From: an uncultured Acidobacteriota bacterium
GTDB taxonomy: Bacteria; Acidobacteriota; Terriglobia; Terriglobales; Acidobacteriaceae
NCBI GenBank assembly: GCA_903832055.1
Contig: CAILAC010000008.1
Span: forward strand, 124,001-188,000
Length of the DNA: 64,000 nucleotides
Reading direction: 5' to 3'
In this document: one piece after another, positions 8,946 to 18,369 of the stretch
How the letters are laid out: each line of letters opens with the position of its first letter
Numbering within the stretch: the stretch's first letter is position 1
Made by a program: the position numbers and the translations under genes
The notes under the pieces: generated by a model
Databases searched by the model: none
Seen by the model: the letters and a program-made list of their open reading frames with translations, nothing else
Told to the model about the DNA's origin: nothing

Positions 8946-9327
8946 ATGGATCCAACCGACCCCTTCATCTCCGGCAGCCCCTCGCTGCCAAATGCCTGTG
9001 CGTCATCGCAAAACGATGACCGCCCGGCATCTCTCTACACTGCTCATGTGCTGGGAAAAGCGCTTGCCTGCTCGATCGCAATCGCTCCCGTTCTCATAAA
9101 TGCCAATTCAAATGGCTTTTTATTCATGAGAATGTTTTAAGAATACCGCCGAGTAACCCGACCCAAAGCACCAACGGGGTATTGCACGGTAGTACTTTAG
9201 TGCAACAAAAATAGCACCAGATCGGGATTTCGCAGAACCGCTTTTAGGAGTAGAGCTGCTTGAACACGCGCCATAAACAACAAAAGGCGACCCGCAGGTC
9301 GCCTTTTCTCCAAACCTCCGTCCCGAC
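8946..9327. other. Intergenic region with hairpins
   Basis: No gene recognised. It holds the upstream region of the coiled-coil gene, an imperfect hairpin with arms TTCTCAT/ATGAGAA at 9091-9132 enclosing a smaller GCCA/TGGC stem, a 6-bp inverted repeat TTGCAC/GTGCAA at 9182-9205, and the terminator of the next minus-strand gene at 9282-9307. Confidence 0.5.
9282..9307 (-). terminator. Intrinsic terminator of the SMR-like gene
   Basis: Perfect 11-bp stem AAAAGGCGACC/GGTCGCCTTTT with a 4-base loop, 20 bases past the stop codon of the minus-strand gene and followed by a T-rich tract in that direction. Confidence 0.88.
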
Positions 9328-9690
9328 CTATCCCTTCCAGAACGTCATCACCAGGCCACCAGCCACAATCAGCGTCCCGCCCGCCAGGATCGGCAGCGTC
9401 GGCGTCTGCTGAAAGCGCACCTTTGCCACAATCTGCGCCACCACAAAAAACAGCACCACGTACACGCCCAGCAGCTTGCCAAAATCCCATTGCGGAAGAT
9501 TCACAAAAAATCCATAGGAAGCCAGCACCGCCGTCCCTCCCAGCAGCCAGAGCGCCCGCGTAATTCCTGTCGATTGGTACAGCCCCGACTGAAAACACGC
9601 ATCTCCGGATACCTCAAGGAACGCTGCAAAGGACAGCACCACATACGCGCCAATCGGATTGGCGACAACTTGATTCAAAAGACTCTTCAA
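9328..9690 (-). CDS. Small four-helix membrane protein, SMR-like
   Basis: Protein of 120 residues with four hydrophobic helices and short loops, the size and topology of small multidrug resistance transporters. The first helix contains AAFLEVSGDACF, which matches the helix-1 position of the essential glutamate in EmrE-type proteins (AEVIGT). The later helices are less similar: the second ends in FFVNLPQWDFG, and the fourth contains AGGTLIVAGGLVM. It may be an SMR-related exporter or an uncharacterised relative. It is divergent from the small-protein/ammonium transporter pair and ends in its own terminator. Confidence 0.6.
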   Translation of the reverse strand: MKSLLNQVVANPIGAYVVLSFAAFLEVSGDACFQSGLYQSTGITRALWLLGGTAVLASYGFFVNLPQWDFGKLLGVYVVLFFVVAQIVAKVRFQQTPTLPILAGGTLIVAGGLVMTFWKG

Positions 9691-9861
9691 ATTAGACCTC
9701 AGGGAAGAAATTGTGTTCGACTGCTTAGCCTGATCCTACCAAAGCCTCAATCCCGCAATTTTCAAACCTAAAAACCCCGTATTCCCGATAGACTAGTCTT
9801 TTATTAACATTCATCGTTGCTACGCATTCGCAGCCCTCGCGCATGCACTCAAGGAGTTTCT

Positions 9862-10041
9862 TTGAAGTTGATTGGATGCTTGCTGCTCCTCTCAGGCTGG
9901 CTCATCGTCATCGCCGCGCTGGTCATGTTGACCACGTTTACGCAGCGCGCCGCCTTCGTCACCGCCGGCATCGGTCTGGAAATCCTCGGCCTCGTCCTCC
10001 TCACGCAGAACTACACAGCCGAGCAGCGGAGGGCAAAATGA
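9862..10041 (+). CDS. Small two-helix membrane protein upstream of amt
   Basis: A 59-residue protein starting at a TTG that follows AAGGAG by five bases. The upstream ATG at 9817 would add residues without hydrophobic character. It has two hydrophobic segments, LIGCLLLLSGWLIVIAALVM and FVTAGIGLEILGLVLL, and a short charged tail. Its stop codon overlaps the ATG of the ammonium transporter (ATGA), so the two are likely translationally coupled. No known family was recognised. Coupling suggests an accessory subunit or a helper for the transporter. Confidence 0.65.
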   Translation: MKLIGCLLLLSGWLIVIAALVMLTTFTQRAAFVTAGIGLEILGLVLLTQNYTAEQRRAK

Positions 10042-11354
10042 ACCCCGCCACCCTCACCCCCGCCAATCTCGTCCTCTGCATCGTCTGCATCCTCCTTACT
10101 CCCCTCGCCGCCGCCGGCCTCGCCCTCATCCACCAGGGTCTTGGACGCTCCCGCAGCGCCGCACAGGCCATGCTGGCCACCCTCTGCGTTCTCGCCATCG
10201 CCGCCATCGTCTTCGTCCTCGTCGGCTCAGCATGGACAGGCTTTGCCGGCGGTGCTTCCCAATCGATTCACGCCGCCGGAGCCACCTGGGACTGGCTCGG
10301 CCGCGAAACGCTCTTCGCCCAGAACATCCACTTTGACAACCCCGCTCAGCTGCACGCCGCCCTCGAAATCTGCCTGCACATGTTCGCCGTCGGCATCGCT
10401 GCCATGATTCCCTTGAGCGCTGGCACCGACCGCTGGCGCCTGGCTCCCATCTGCGTCGCCACCGCTCTCTATTCCGCCTTCACCTACCCCTTCTTCGCCC
10501 ACTGGGTCTGGGCCGGCGGATGGCTCTCCCAGCTCTCCCAGAACTTCGGCGGCATCAGCGCCATCGCCCCCTTCTTTGACTCCGGCGGCGCAAGCCTCAT
10601 CCACGTCGTGGGCGGCCTCATGGCGCTCTCCGTCGCCTGGATACTTGGACCCCGCCGCGGCAAATACTCTGAAGACAAAATGGCCACCGCCATCCCCGGA
10701 CACAACATCGTGCTCGTCCTCTTCGGATGCATCCTCGCCCTCGTCGGCTGGATCGGCCTCAACTCCGCCGCCTCGCTCCTCTTCTTCCACGTGCAGCCCG
10801 AGCAGATCGTCGGCGTCATCCTCAACTGCGTCCTCTCCGCCTCCGCCGGCCTGCTCGCCGCTGTCATCACCACCCAGGTCCGCTACCGCAAGCCCGACGC
10901 CTCCCTCAGTGCCAACGGATGGATCGCCGGACTCGTCGCCGGATCAGCCGCGGGTGGATTCGTCTCGCCCCTCGCAGCCACTTTCACAGGGGCAGTCGCC
11001 GGACTTCTCGTTACCTATATGGTTGAAATGTTCGAGCTCCACCTGCTCGTCGACGACCCCGGCGGCGCCATCTCGGTCCACGCCGGCGCAGGCCTCTGGG
11101 GTTTGGTCGCCGTAGGCCTCTTTGGCCAGCACCCCGGCGCCTTCGGCAGCCACATGCTCGCTCAGTGCATCGGCATCGCCACCCTCCTCGGACTCATGCT
11201 TCCCTTCATTCACGTCTGCAACCTCTTCCTCAACCGCTTCCTCCCCTATCGCGTCGACCGCGACGGAGACTGGCAAGGCATGGACATCCGCGAACTCGGC
11301 GCAGGAGCCTACCCAGAATTCGTAATCCACGCCGACGAATTCATCCCCCGCTAA
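10038..11354 (+). CDS. Ammonium transporter, divergent Amt family
   Basis: Polytopic membrane protein of 438 residues with about eleven helices. The helix-1 pattern GLALIHQGLGRSRS corresponds to the GLALFYGGLVRxKN of Amt proteins. Pore residues seen are the aspartate of FFDSGGAS, the first pore histidine in LIHVVGGLMALSVA and the second in ISVHAGAGLWGLVAVGLFG. The helix normally reading GWFGFNxGS reads GWIGLNSAAS, so the gating phenylalanine and recruitment serine appear replaced. It shares a 4-base overlap with the small membrane protein upstream. No glnK was found beside it, although glnK is a common neighbour of amt. Confidence 0.85.
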   Translation: MNPATLTPANLVLCIVCILLTPLAAAGLALIHQGLGRSRSAAQAMLATLCVLAIAAIVFVLVGSAWTGFAGGASQSIHAAGATWDWLGRETLFAQNIHFDNPAQLHAALEICLHMFAVGIAAMIPLSAGTDRWRLAPICVATALYSAFTYPFFAHWVWAGGWLSQLSQNFGGISAIAPFFDSGGASLIHVVGGLMALSVAWILGPRRGKYSEDKMATAIPGHNIVLVLFGCILALVGWIGLNSAASLLFFHVQPEQIVGVILNCVLSASAGLLAAVITTQVRYRKPDASLSANGWIAGLVAGSAAGGFVSPLAATFTGAVAGLLVTYMVEMFELHLLVDDPGGAISVHAGAGLWGLVAVGLFGQHPGAFGSHMLAQCIGIATLLGLMLPFIHVCNLFLNRFLPYRVDRDGDWQGMDIRELGAGAYPEFVIHADEFIPR

Positions 11355-11383
11355 CCCCTCCCCCATCTGAATCAATCACCACC

Positions 11384-11434
11384 GCGGGTGCCCCACATCT
11401 CGCTTCTGAGATGTGGGCTGGCCGGGTTACCCGC
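11384..11434. repeat. GGGTGCCCC hairpin repeat
   Basis: GCGGGTGCC is followed by a perfect 10-bp stem (CCCACATCTC/GAGATGTGGG) with the loop GCTTCT at 11402-11407, then GGGTTACCCGC, whose ACCCGC pairs with the first GCGGGT. It lies just after the amt stop codon. Confidence 0.75.
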
Positions 11435-11548
11435 GTCCCCATCAGACTCTGAGACGGCAAGCCAGGGCTCTCGTCGTATACTCCGCATGAACCGCAAATG
11501 TTGCTTGGAGAGCGCGCTCTCAACGATTTGCCGTCTTGGGGTGGACTT

Positions 11549-13093
11549 GTGAATTCGTCTTCTGTTTCAACATCGTGGCCTTGGAAGCATCGCAGCAGTC
11601 ACCTGATAGCCGTTGCTGGCATCGGCTGCATTCTGGGGCTTGCCGGCTGCGGTGGCAGTCAAAGCGCCACTTCCGCCCAGCAGTCATTAGTCATCAACTG
11701 GAACAAGGTCACCGTTACCTCAAAGACCACTCCCACACTGCAGGTGGTCGTGAACCCGCCCCTGCAGCCCGGCAAACCCCTAGGCGACAGCGCCTATAAG
11801 TTCGTGAGCCAGCTCGGCCCCGACTACATGCGCTATGCAGGTTGGTTCCCCTACCCCAGGCTGTCTGTGGCCGAATTGCAACCGCCAACCTCGCTCGGCA
11901 CTTCATGGGACTTCACCCTCATCGATCCCATGGTGAAAGAGTTCCTGACCGCCACCCAGGGGCACCCAACGGTGATGAGTTTGAGCACCATCCCGCAATG
12001 GATGTTTGTCACCGATGCGCCCGTCACCTATCCCGACGACCCAAGTCAGGTCGCGTGGAACTACGAGCAGGGGACCGTATTACGCGACCCAACCTGCCAG
12101 GAACTCGGCGACTACTACCACCGGGTGGCAAGCTGGTATGTGGACGGCGGCTTCTCCGATGAAAACGGCGTGTGGCATACCTCAGGACACCACTACCACC
12201 TCCCCATCTGGGAGGTATTCAACGAGGTCGATTTTGAACACAGCACCTCAAAAGAGGACTACACGACCCGCTACGATGCCGTCGTAGAGGGCGTTCGCAG
12301 CGCAAGCCCTGACACCAAATTCATGGGAATGGCCCTCGCGTCGCCCTCCAGCCATCTGGACTTCATCCAATACTTCCTCAATCCCGCCAATCACAAACCG
12401 GGAATTCCGATCGACTACATCTCGTACCACTTCTACGCAATCCCAGCCTCCACCGAAACAGTCGACAACTGGCAATACACCTTCTTCTCGCAGGCTGAGT
12501 CGTTTTTGAATTCAGTTAGTTCCATCGAGACAATTCGCAAAGGCCTGTCTCCGCAGACCAAAACTGATATCGATGAGCTGGGAACCATTTTGCCGACCGA
12601 TAACACCTCGACGGACTCTGTGCCACCACCGGCCGCTTATTGGAATCTCTCCGGCGCAATGTTCGCCTACATGTATGTGGAACTGGCAAAAATGCAGATT
12701 GATGTGGTCGGCGAATCGCAACTCGTCGGCTTCCCATCGCAGTTTCCCAGCGTGAGCATGATGGACTGGCAGAACAATCAACCCAACGCCCGTTTCTGGG
12801 TCCTCAAACTGCTCAAGGACAATTTCCATCCAGGCGACCAGCTCGTGGAAACCGACCTGCTCATTCCCAACGCCGTTGATCTGGAGGCGCAGGCTTTCGT
12901 CACCCCCTCCGGTCACAAGCTACTGCTGATAAACAAGCGAAACAGGGCCATCAACCTCCCCATACCAGATGCGGCAAACGCCACCGCCACCACGGTCGAT
13001 CCAGAATCTGGAGAAGGACCCGCCCGCAGCGTTAGTCCAATCGACGGCAGCATCACCCTGCAACCCTTCGCCGTAACCGTTGTGACCTGGTGA
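11549..13093 (+). CDS. Glycoside hydrolase, GH39-like lipoprotein
   Basis: Predicted exported lipoprotein of 514 residues. The GTG at 11549 follows GGGGTGG by six bases and gives a compact signal peptide ending in the lipobox LAGC (Cys34). An ATG at 11498 lacks a ribosome site and would lengthen the N-region. The catalytic domain resembles clan-A glycosidases such as GH39 beta-xylosidases: the acid/base glutamate is in IWEVFNEVDFEH and the likely nucleophile in TDIDELGTI, with IDYISYHFY between them. A beta-sandwich tail with HKLLLINKRNR follows. The exact sugar specificity cannot be read. It is convergent with the sugar catabolism cassette that follows. Confidence 0.78.
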   Translation: MNSSSVSTSWPWKHRSSHLIAVAGIGCILGLAGCGGSQSATSAQQSLVINWNKVTVTSKTTPTLQVVVNPPLQPGKPLGDSAYKFVSQLGPDYMRYAGWFPYPRLSVAELQPPTSLGTSWDFTLIDPMVKEFLTATQGHPTVMSLSTIPQWMFVTDAPVTYPDDPSQVAWNYEQGTVLRDPTCQELGDYYHRVASWYVDGGFSDENGVWHTSGHHYHLPIWEVFNEVDFEHSTSKEDYTTRYDAVVEGVRSASPDTKFMGMALASPSSHLDFIQYFLNPANHKPGIPIDYISYHFYAIPASTETVDNWQYTFFSQAESFLNSVSSIETIRKGLSPQTKTDIDELGTILPTDNTSTDSVPPPAAYWNLSGAMFAYMYVELAKMQIDVVGESQLVGFPSQFPSVSMMDWQNNQPNARFWVLKLLKDNFHPGDQLVETDLLIPNAVDLEAQAFVTPSGHKLLLINKRNRAINLPIPDAANATATTVDPESGEGPARSVSPIDGSITLQPFAVTVVTW

Positions 13094-13108
13094 GATGAGG
13101 CACCAGCC

Positions 13109-14407
13109 TCACCCCACCCGAATCGGCTCACGCACCACCACCAGATACGAAGCCGCCCCCAGCACGGAAACCATCGCGCAGATTACCAGCGCCAGATGAA
13201 ACGAGTGCGTCCGGTCCAGCAGCCAACCTGTCACCACCGGCGCAAACGAAGCGCACACAAAGCTACCAAAGTTCTGAATCGCCGCCACCGAACCCACCAC
13301 CCCCGCCGGAGCCAGCGCCTGCACCAGGCACCACCCCGCGTTCCCCGCCAGGTACGTGAAAAACAGCGCCATACCCATCCCCAGCGCCGCCCCCGTCGCC
13401 CCTGTAAGATGCTGCACCAGCAGCGTACACAGCCCCGAACACGTCAGCCCCATCACCAGCAGCGTGCGGTAGCTCCGCACCGGATCCACCCCCCGCCGCA
13501 CCAGCCAATCCGCAATCACCCCGCTCGCCATCATCCCCACCGCCCCGCAGCTAAAGGGAATCACCGCAAACATCCCCGTCGCCGCCAGGGTCAGATGATG
13601 CTCCGCCTGCAGGTAATTCGGCATCCACGACATGTACAGCCACACCGTGTAGTTGATCCCGCCAAAGCCCAGCATCATCCCCCACATCGTCCGCTGCCGG
13701 AACAGTCCCAGCCACTGCCTCAGCGAAACACCCGGCCCCTTTCGGCTCTCACTCGACCCTTCCCGGTCCGACCCCGCCAGGTACGCCCGCTCCACCTCGC
13801 TCACCACCGCAACCTTGCGATCCCGGTAGCACCCAAACCACACCAGTGCCAGCACCACCCCCGGCACCCCAATCGCCATGAACATGCCCCGCCACCCAAA
13901 CGCCAGCATGATCCCCGTCAAAATCGGCGGCGCCACCGCCTGCCCCAGGGTCGTCGAAGCGTTGATCACCGCCATCGGCGTCGCCCGCTCCCGCACATCA
14001 AACCAGTCGTGCACCACCTTCACCGACGAAATCACAAACGGTGCCTCGCCCACCGCCAGCCCCACCCGCGCCGCAAAAAACGAAGCAAATCCCCGCACCG
14101 AACCCGTCAGCACCTGCGTCACAGACCACAGCAGCATCCCCGCGCCCATCACCAGGCGCTCACCAAATTTATCCAGCAGAATACCCACCGGCAGTTGCGA
14201 AACCGCATACGCCATCGAAAACACTGACAGCAGCACACCCATCCGCGTCGCAGACATCCCCAGCTCGCCGCGAATAGTCGTATTCGCAATCGCCAGCGAA
14301 CCCCGGTCTACATAGTTGATCACCCCGCTCACCGCCAGAATCGCGACAGCAATCACCTGAATACGCGCAATCCGCCGCGGCTTCTCTCTCTTCTGCGGCC
14401 CCTGCAT
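13109..14407 (-). CDS. MFS transporter, anion:cation symporter family
   Basis: Inner-membrane transporter of 432 residues with twelve helices, of the ACS family that carries hexuronates, galactonate, glucarate and similar sugar acids. The segment INYVDRGSLAIANTTI in helix 1 is the family signature, and the helix 2-3 loop reads GILLDKFGERLVMG. The ATG at 14407 is chosen because a much earlier in-frame start at 14602 would overlap the lactonase gene with low-complexity, glycine-rich residues. It lies 23 bases after the lactonase stop, so it is probably the last gene of a sugar-acid operon: epimerase, lactonase, transporter. Confidence 0.9.
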   Translation of the reverse strand: MQGPQKREKPRRIARIQVIAVAILAVSGVINYVDRGSLAIANTTIRGELGMSATRMGVLLSVFSMAYAVSQLPVGILLDKFGERLVMGAGMLLWSVTQVLTGSVRGFASFFAARVGLAVGEAPFVISSVKVVHDWFDVRERATPMAVINASTTLGQAVAPPILTGIMLAFGWRGMFMAIGVPGVVLALVWFGCYRDRKVAVVSEVERAYLAGSDREGSSESRKGPGVSLRQWLGLFRQRTMWGMMLGFGGINYTVWLYMSWMPNYLQAEHHLTLAATGMFAVIPFSCGAVGMMASGVIADWLVRRGVDPVRSYRTLLVMGLTCSGLCTLLVQHLTGATGAALGMGMALFFTYLAGNAGWCLVQALAPAGVVGSVAAIQNFGSFVCASFAPVVTGWLLDRTHSFHLALVICAMVSVLGAASYLVVVREPIRVG

Positions 14408-14430
14408 CAACGGCTCATCCAGCGTCTGGC

Positions 14431-15525
14431 TCAATGCCCCAGCACCAGCGGCAAGCCCGCAATCTTCAGCTTTACCCGATAAACGCTCGTGCTCGCCGTA
14501 ATGTACAGCGTCTTGCGATCCGCCCCCGCCCAGGTCAGGTTGGCCACCTTTTCCCCGATCAGAATCGTCCCCAGCGGCTTGCCCTCCGCCGTAAAGATCC
14601 AAACCCCTCCCGGCCCCGCGCCATACACATTGCCCTCAACATCCACCTTCACACCATCCGGATTCCCCGGCCGCGGGTCAGCCGAAGCGTCATAGAACAA
14701 CTTCCCATCCGTCAGGCTTCCATCCGCCTGTACCCGGTACTTCATCCAGAATTTCTTCGGCTCTGAATTCGAGACATACATCGTCTTCTCGTCCGGAGAA
14801 AACGCCAACCCATTCGGCCGCGGCAGGTCCCCCACCAGCAATTGCAGCTCCGCCCGCGCCGGCTCCGCGCCAGCCTTCTGCCGCAGCGCATGCGCCGCCC
14901 GGTACACCCCATTCACCGCCAGCTCCTTTTCCGGGTCATTGTCCTTCTGCGTGCGAAACCCATACGGCGGATCAGTGAAATACAGTGACCCATCCGACCG
15001 GTAAACCAGGTCATTCGGACTGTTCAACTTCTTGCCCTTGTATGAGTCCGCCAGCACCGTAATCGGCCCACCCGACGCCATTCCCTCAAACCGGTACACA
15101 TTTCGCTGCGCATGCCCCGCCACCGTCAACCGCCCCCGCGCATCAAGCGTCATTCCATTCGAACCAGGCTCCGGCCCGCCATATGCCGCAGCCCCCTTGT
15201 ACCCGCTCGGCTGCAGGAACGTCGCCGCGCCCTTCCCCGGCGTCCACTTCAAAATGCGGTTCGCCGGAATATCGGCAAAAAACAACCCGCCATCCGCCCA
15301 CACCGGCCCCTCAGTCCACGTGTATCCCGTCGCAATGCACTCCAGCACCCCACCCGCCGGCACAATCCGGTCCAGCGCAGCGTCAAGCCTGTCCACGCGC
15401 AATGCTGCCGAAGCCTGCGCGCAATCCGAAGCTGCCTTCAAAGCCTTCGCCTTCGTAGCCAACCCCATCCCACCAACCACCGCCATACCCACCACCAACA
15501 CCCTCAGCACCCACGTCCAACGCAT
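14431..15525 (-). CDS. Secreted SMP-30/gluconolactonase family protein
   Basis: Predicted exported lactonase with a six-bladed propeller, 364 residues. The ATG at 15525 has GGAGG six bases upstream and opens a signal peptide (MRWTWVLRVLVVGMAVVGG). The alternative TTG at 15552 is weaker. Metal-ligand signatures are visible: the glutamate of YTWTEGPVW, the asparagine of LNSPNDLVY and the aspartate of NPDGVKVDVEG. Such enzymes open sugar lactones to aldonic acids. The next gene is a sugar-acid symporter, which fits periplasmic hydrolysis followed by uptake. Confidence 0.88.
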   Translation of the reverse strand: MRWTWVLRVLVVGMAVVGGMGLATKAKALKAASDCAQASAALRVDRLDAALDRIVPAGGVLECIATGYTWTEGPVWADGGLFFADIPANRILKWTPGKGAATFLQPSGYKGAAAYGGPEPGSNGMTLDARGRLTVAGHAQRNVYRFEGMASGGPITVLADSYKGKKLNSPNDLVYRSDGSLYFTDPPYGFRTQKDNDPEKELAVNGVYRAAHALRQKAGAEPARAELQLLVGDLPRPNGLAFSPDEKTMYVSNSEPKKFWMKYRVQADGSLTDGKLFYDASADPRPGNPDGVKVDVEGNVYGAGPGGVWIFTAEGKPLGTILIGEKVANLTWAGADRKTLYITASTSVYRVKLKIAGLPLVLGH

Positions 15526-15642
15526 AGCAACCCTCCAGAAACACACGCCCAAGTACCCGCCAAAGCCCGCGGCTCAGAATTCACTCAGACTCAAGCCCAC
15601 AACGAATAAACGCTCAGCCCGGCTCTGTCAACGCGGCCGCGC

Positions 15643-16497
15643 TCAGTCACGCAAATCGCCCGCCGCCATCGCCCGCAGAAATCCAATCCCCTCAAACGCC
15701 ACTGTCTCCGGAGTCGCCGCAAGATCCCGCCAGATCGCTGCTGCCGCCGCAATCTCCGGCACATTCGCGCCAAAGCTCTCTATCGTCAGCCAGCCGTCGT
15801 ACCCAGTCTCGCGAATCGCCGCAAACACCGGCCCCCACTCCACATGCCCGCTTCCCGGCGTCCCGCGGTCGTTCTCGCACGTATGCACATGCTTCAAATG
15901 CCGCGCCACCGTTCGCAATCCATCCGCAATGTTCTTCTCTTCAATATTGGCGTGAAACGTATCAAACAACACTCCCACACTCGCGTGCCCCACCTCATCG
16001 CAAAACCGTGCCGCATCCTCTGCCGTGTTCAAAAAGAACGTCTCAAACCGGTTCAGCGGCTCGACCGCAGCCTCCACACCATGCTGCGCCAGCCACGGCC
16101 CCAGTTGTTGCCACCCCTCCACCGCCCATTTCCACTCATCCGCCGTCCTGCGCCGCCCCGGCAGATACCCCACGGGAGCATACATCGGCCCCGCAATCAC
16201 CTTCGCCCCCGCCTCCGCCGTCACCGCAATATTCTCGCGAAGCTGCTCCACAGCCCGCGCCCGCCCCGCCGCATCCCCGGCAATCATGCTCAGCCCATCC
16301 GGCATCACCGAACAAATCGTGCACTCCATGCCCGTATCCGCCAGCCCCTGACGCAGCGCCTTCACCGCAAAATCCCGCCCCGCATACATCAGCACCTCTA
16401 CCCCGTCAAAGCCCGCCGCTCGCAGTCGTGGAAAAAGCGGCAGATGCGAAGCATCAAAGTTCGCCGTCCAGATCAGCAGGTTCACTCCAAATTTCAC
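15643..16497 (-). CDS. Sugar epimerase, D-tagatose 3-epimerase-like
   Basis: TIM-barrel protein of 284 residues of the xylose isomerase-like group. The GTG at 16497 is chosen because GAGGGAG lies at ideal distance and the protein then begins with MKFGVNLLIWTA, as in relatives. The segments PLNRFETFFLNT, LFDTFHANIEEKNI, HVHTCENDRGTPGSGH and GWLTIESFG carry the two glutamates, the aspartate and the histidine that bind the metal in D-tagatose/D-psicose 3-epimerases. Its position before a lactonase and an MFS transporter suggests catabolism of an uncommon ketose or its derivative. The true substrate is unknown. Confidence 0.85.
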   Translation of the reverse strand: MKFGVNLLIWTANFDASHLPLFPRLRAAGFDGVEVLMYAGRDFAVKALRQGLADTGMECTICSVMPDGLSMIAGDAAGRARAVEQLRENIAVTAEAGAKVIAGPMYAPVGYLPGRRRTADEWKWAVEGWQQLGPWLAQHGVEAAVEPLNRFETFFLNTAEDAARFCDEVGHASVGVLFDTFHANIEEKNIADGLRTVARHLKHVHTCENDRGTPGSGHVEWGPVFAAIRETGYDGWLTIESFGANVPEIAAAAAIWRDLAATPETVAFEGIGFLRAMAAGDLRD

Positions 16498-16689
16498 GCG
16501 CACTCCCTCAAGGCAAGAATTCCGATGCCGTAGCAACCCCGCCTCAGCACCGCCGCAATTCTATCCGCAAAGGCTCCCACCCCATCAACCAGCAGACGAG
16601 GCCCTCAACTTGACCCAAATTGTCGAAAGAAATAGTCCGCTAGCAATCGGCCCCGACCTCTCTGTACTTTCTGCCGTGCTTACAGGACA

Positions 16690-16711
16690 AAGGAGAGACA
16701 ATACTCTCCTT
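16690..16711 (-). terminator. Hairpin at the end of the ClC gene
   Basis: Perfect 8-bp stem AAGGAGAG/CTCTCCTT with a 6-base loop, adjoining the stop codon of the minus-strand chloride channel gene. There is no long T-run, so terminator function is only likely. Confidence 0.45.
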
Positions 16712-18327
16712 CAGTTGTGACCACCAAGTTCAGGCGGAACGTAACCGAAGAGCCTGAGCCGCTCACTTTCACGGTCGAGGGATCGTCCTCTCCCTCGAAG
16801 CAAATCCTTGAGCGATAGCTCGCCACATGCTTGCCCTGTCGTTCGATCCACGACTGGTATTGTTTCTAAGCCTTCAGTAGCCATGATCTCTGCGGCGCCG
16901 CGCGTTGTTGAATCAGCGTAAACGAAAGTTCTTGAGATCGCTGCCAAGGAAGCTCCTGCCGTAATCGACGACATAACCTCTCGTACGAGGACAAGTTCAA
17001 GTGGATCGACGCCATATTCGCGAGTCAGATGGTAACCTCGCCGGCTAAGCTTTTCTGTCAGAATTGAACGGGGCATCAACAGAGCTGTCACAAGGTACGA
17101 CGCAATGCAGGCCACCGCAAGAGGCAGCAGGGCAGGCAGGCAGTGAGTAATCTCCAGGCTGAACAGAATCGCAGTAAGCGGCACTCCAAGCGACCCTGCA
17201 AGCATTGACCCCATACCGATCAAAGCCCAGAATGCCTGCATCTCAGCCGGTACATGAGCCAGATGCCCCGCAATTGCACCCACGGCTCCACCAATCATCA
17301 GCAGCGGCGCAAGCACGCCCCCAGAGGTTCCTGATCCCAGCGAAAATGCCCACATCAGCGATTTTGCGACCAGAATTCCGACAATGAGCCCGATAGGTGC
17401 GCTCCCTCTGAGCAACTCTGCGATATTGTCGTACCCCACTCCGAGGCCGCGCGGAAAGAAGTAGCCTCCTACTCCAATGCCGACACCGCCAATTGCAGGC
17501 CACCACATCCAGTGGAGATGAAGATGCTCAAAGAGATCTTCAAACGCATACATCATGCGGCTCACTCCCGCAGAGACAAGGCCCAGGAAAGCTCCCAGGA
17601 AGAGCGACCCAAGGACAAACGAAACATTTGCAGCGTCCGCGATGAGCGGCATTTGAAACAGTGGCCCCGCACCCAGCCAATACACACGCAAAAGCGCCGC
17701 CGTAGCACTGGCAATTGCTACCGGTACCAGGCTCCGGGGACGCCATTCGAAGAGCAAAAGTTCCACCGCCAGCAGAATCGCAGCCATCGGCGTATCAAAA
17801 GTCGCTGACATACCCGCTGCCGCTCCCGCAACCAATAGCGTGGTCCTTTCCGCATCCGTTACATGCATCCATTGGCCAATCAGCGAACCAACGGCTCCCC
17901 CCGTCATGATGATCGGTCCTTCCGCGCCAAACGGGCCACCCGAACCAATGGCAATCGCGGCCGAGACGGGTTTCAGAATTGCGATCTTCGGATCGACCTT
18001 GGCTCTGTGGATGAGGATCGCTTCAATCGCCTCTGGGATTCCGTGGCCTCGTATCTTGTCAGAACCAAACCGGGCCATCAAGCCGACGATCAAACCGCCA
18101 ATCACAGGAACCACAACCATCCAGTGCCCCAGAGGGCTCTCCGCAGGAGAGACAGAACTTAGGCTCAGGCGATGGTAGTAAAAGATGTTGGTTGAGACTG
18201 CAATACAGCGCAGAAGCAGCAAGGCCAGGATTGTCGCCAGGATGCCAATGCCAATCGAAACGCTGGAAAGTAACCAGACCCGACTATCAACCGTAAAATC
18301 CCTGAGAATGGAGGGCTCTGACTGCAA
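16711..18327 (-). CDS. ClC-type chloride channel/antiporter with CBS domains
   Basis: Inner-membrane ClC protein of 538 residues: a channel domain (about 20-430) followed by a C-terminal CBS-type region (about 450-525). The three ion-filter motifs are present in modified form: GHGIPEA for GSGIP, GAEGP for GREGP with the gating glutamate kept, and GSGTSGGVLAP for GxFxP. The ending YVPPELGGHN is typical. The start is a TTG preceded by an AAGGCG-like site; no ATG in the frame was better. The marR gene ends 42 bases upstream on the same strand, so they probably form one operon under the palindrome at 18806. Confidence 0.92.
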   Translation of the reverse strand: MQSEPSILRDFTVDSRVWLLSSVSIGIGILATILALLLLRCIAVSTNIFYYHRLSLSSVSPAESPLGHWMVVVPVIGGLIVGLMARFGSDKIRGHGIPEAIEAILIHRAKVDPKIAILKPVSAAIAIGSGGPFGAEGPIIMTGGAVGSLIGQWMHVTDAERTTLLVAGAAAGMSATFDTPMAAILLAVELLLFEWRPRSLVPVAIASATAALLRVYWLGAGPLFQMPLIADAANVSFVLGSLFLGAFLGLVSAGVSRMMYAFEDLFEHLHLHWMWWPAIGGVGIGVGGYFFPRGLGVGYDNIAELLRGSAPIGLIVGILVAKSLMWAFSLGSGTSGGVLAPLLMIGGAVGAIAGHLAHVPAEMQAFWALIGMGSMLAGSLGVPLTAILFSLEITHCLPALLPLAVACIASYLVTALLMPRSILTEKLSRRGYHLTREYGVDPLELVLVREVMSSITAGASLAAISRTFVYADSTTRGAAEIMATEGLETIPVVDRTTGQACGELSLKDLLRGRGRSLDRESERLRLFGYVPPELGGHN

Positions 18328-18369
18328 AATCGCCTTCTTTCATCCGCGCGGTGTAACATCCCGCTGCCG

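Noticed and set aside
9182-9205. TTGCAC/GTGCAA inverted repeat as an operator
   Set aside because: Only six base pairs with a long centre, at the far end of the spacer; insufficient support for a regulatory claim.
13196-14227. 343-residue plus-strand frame rich in Arg/His/Pro
   Set aside because: Antisense to the MFS transporter; composition of a codon shadow.
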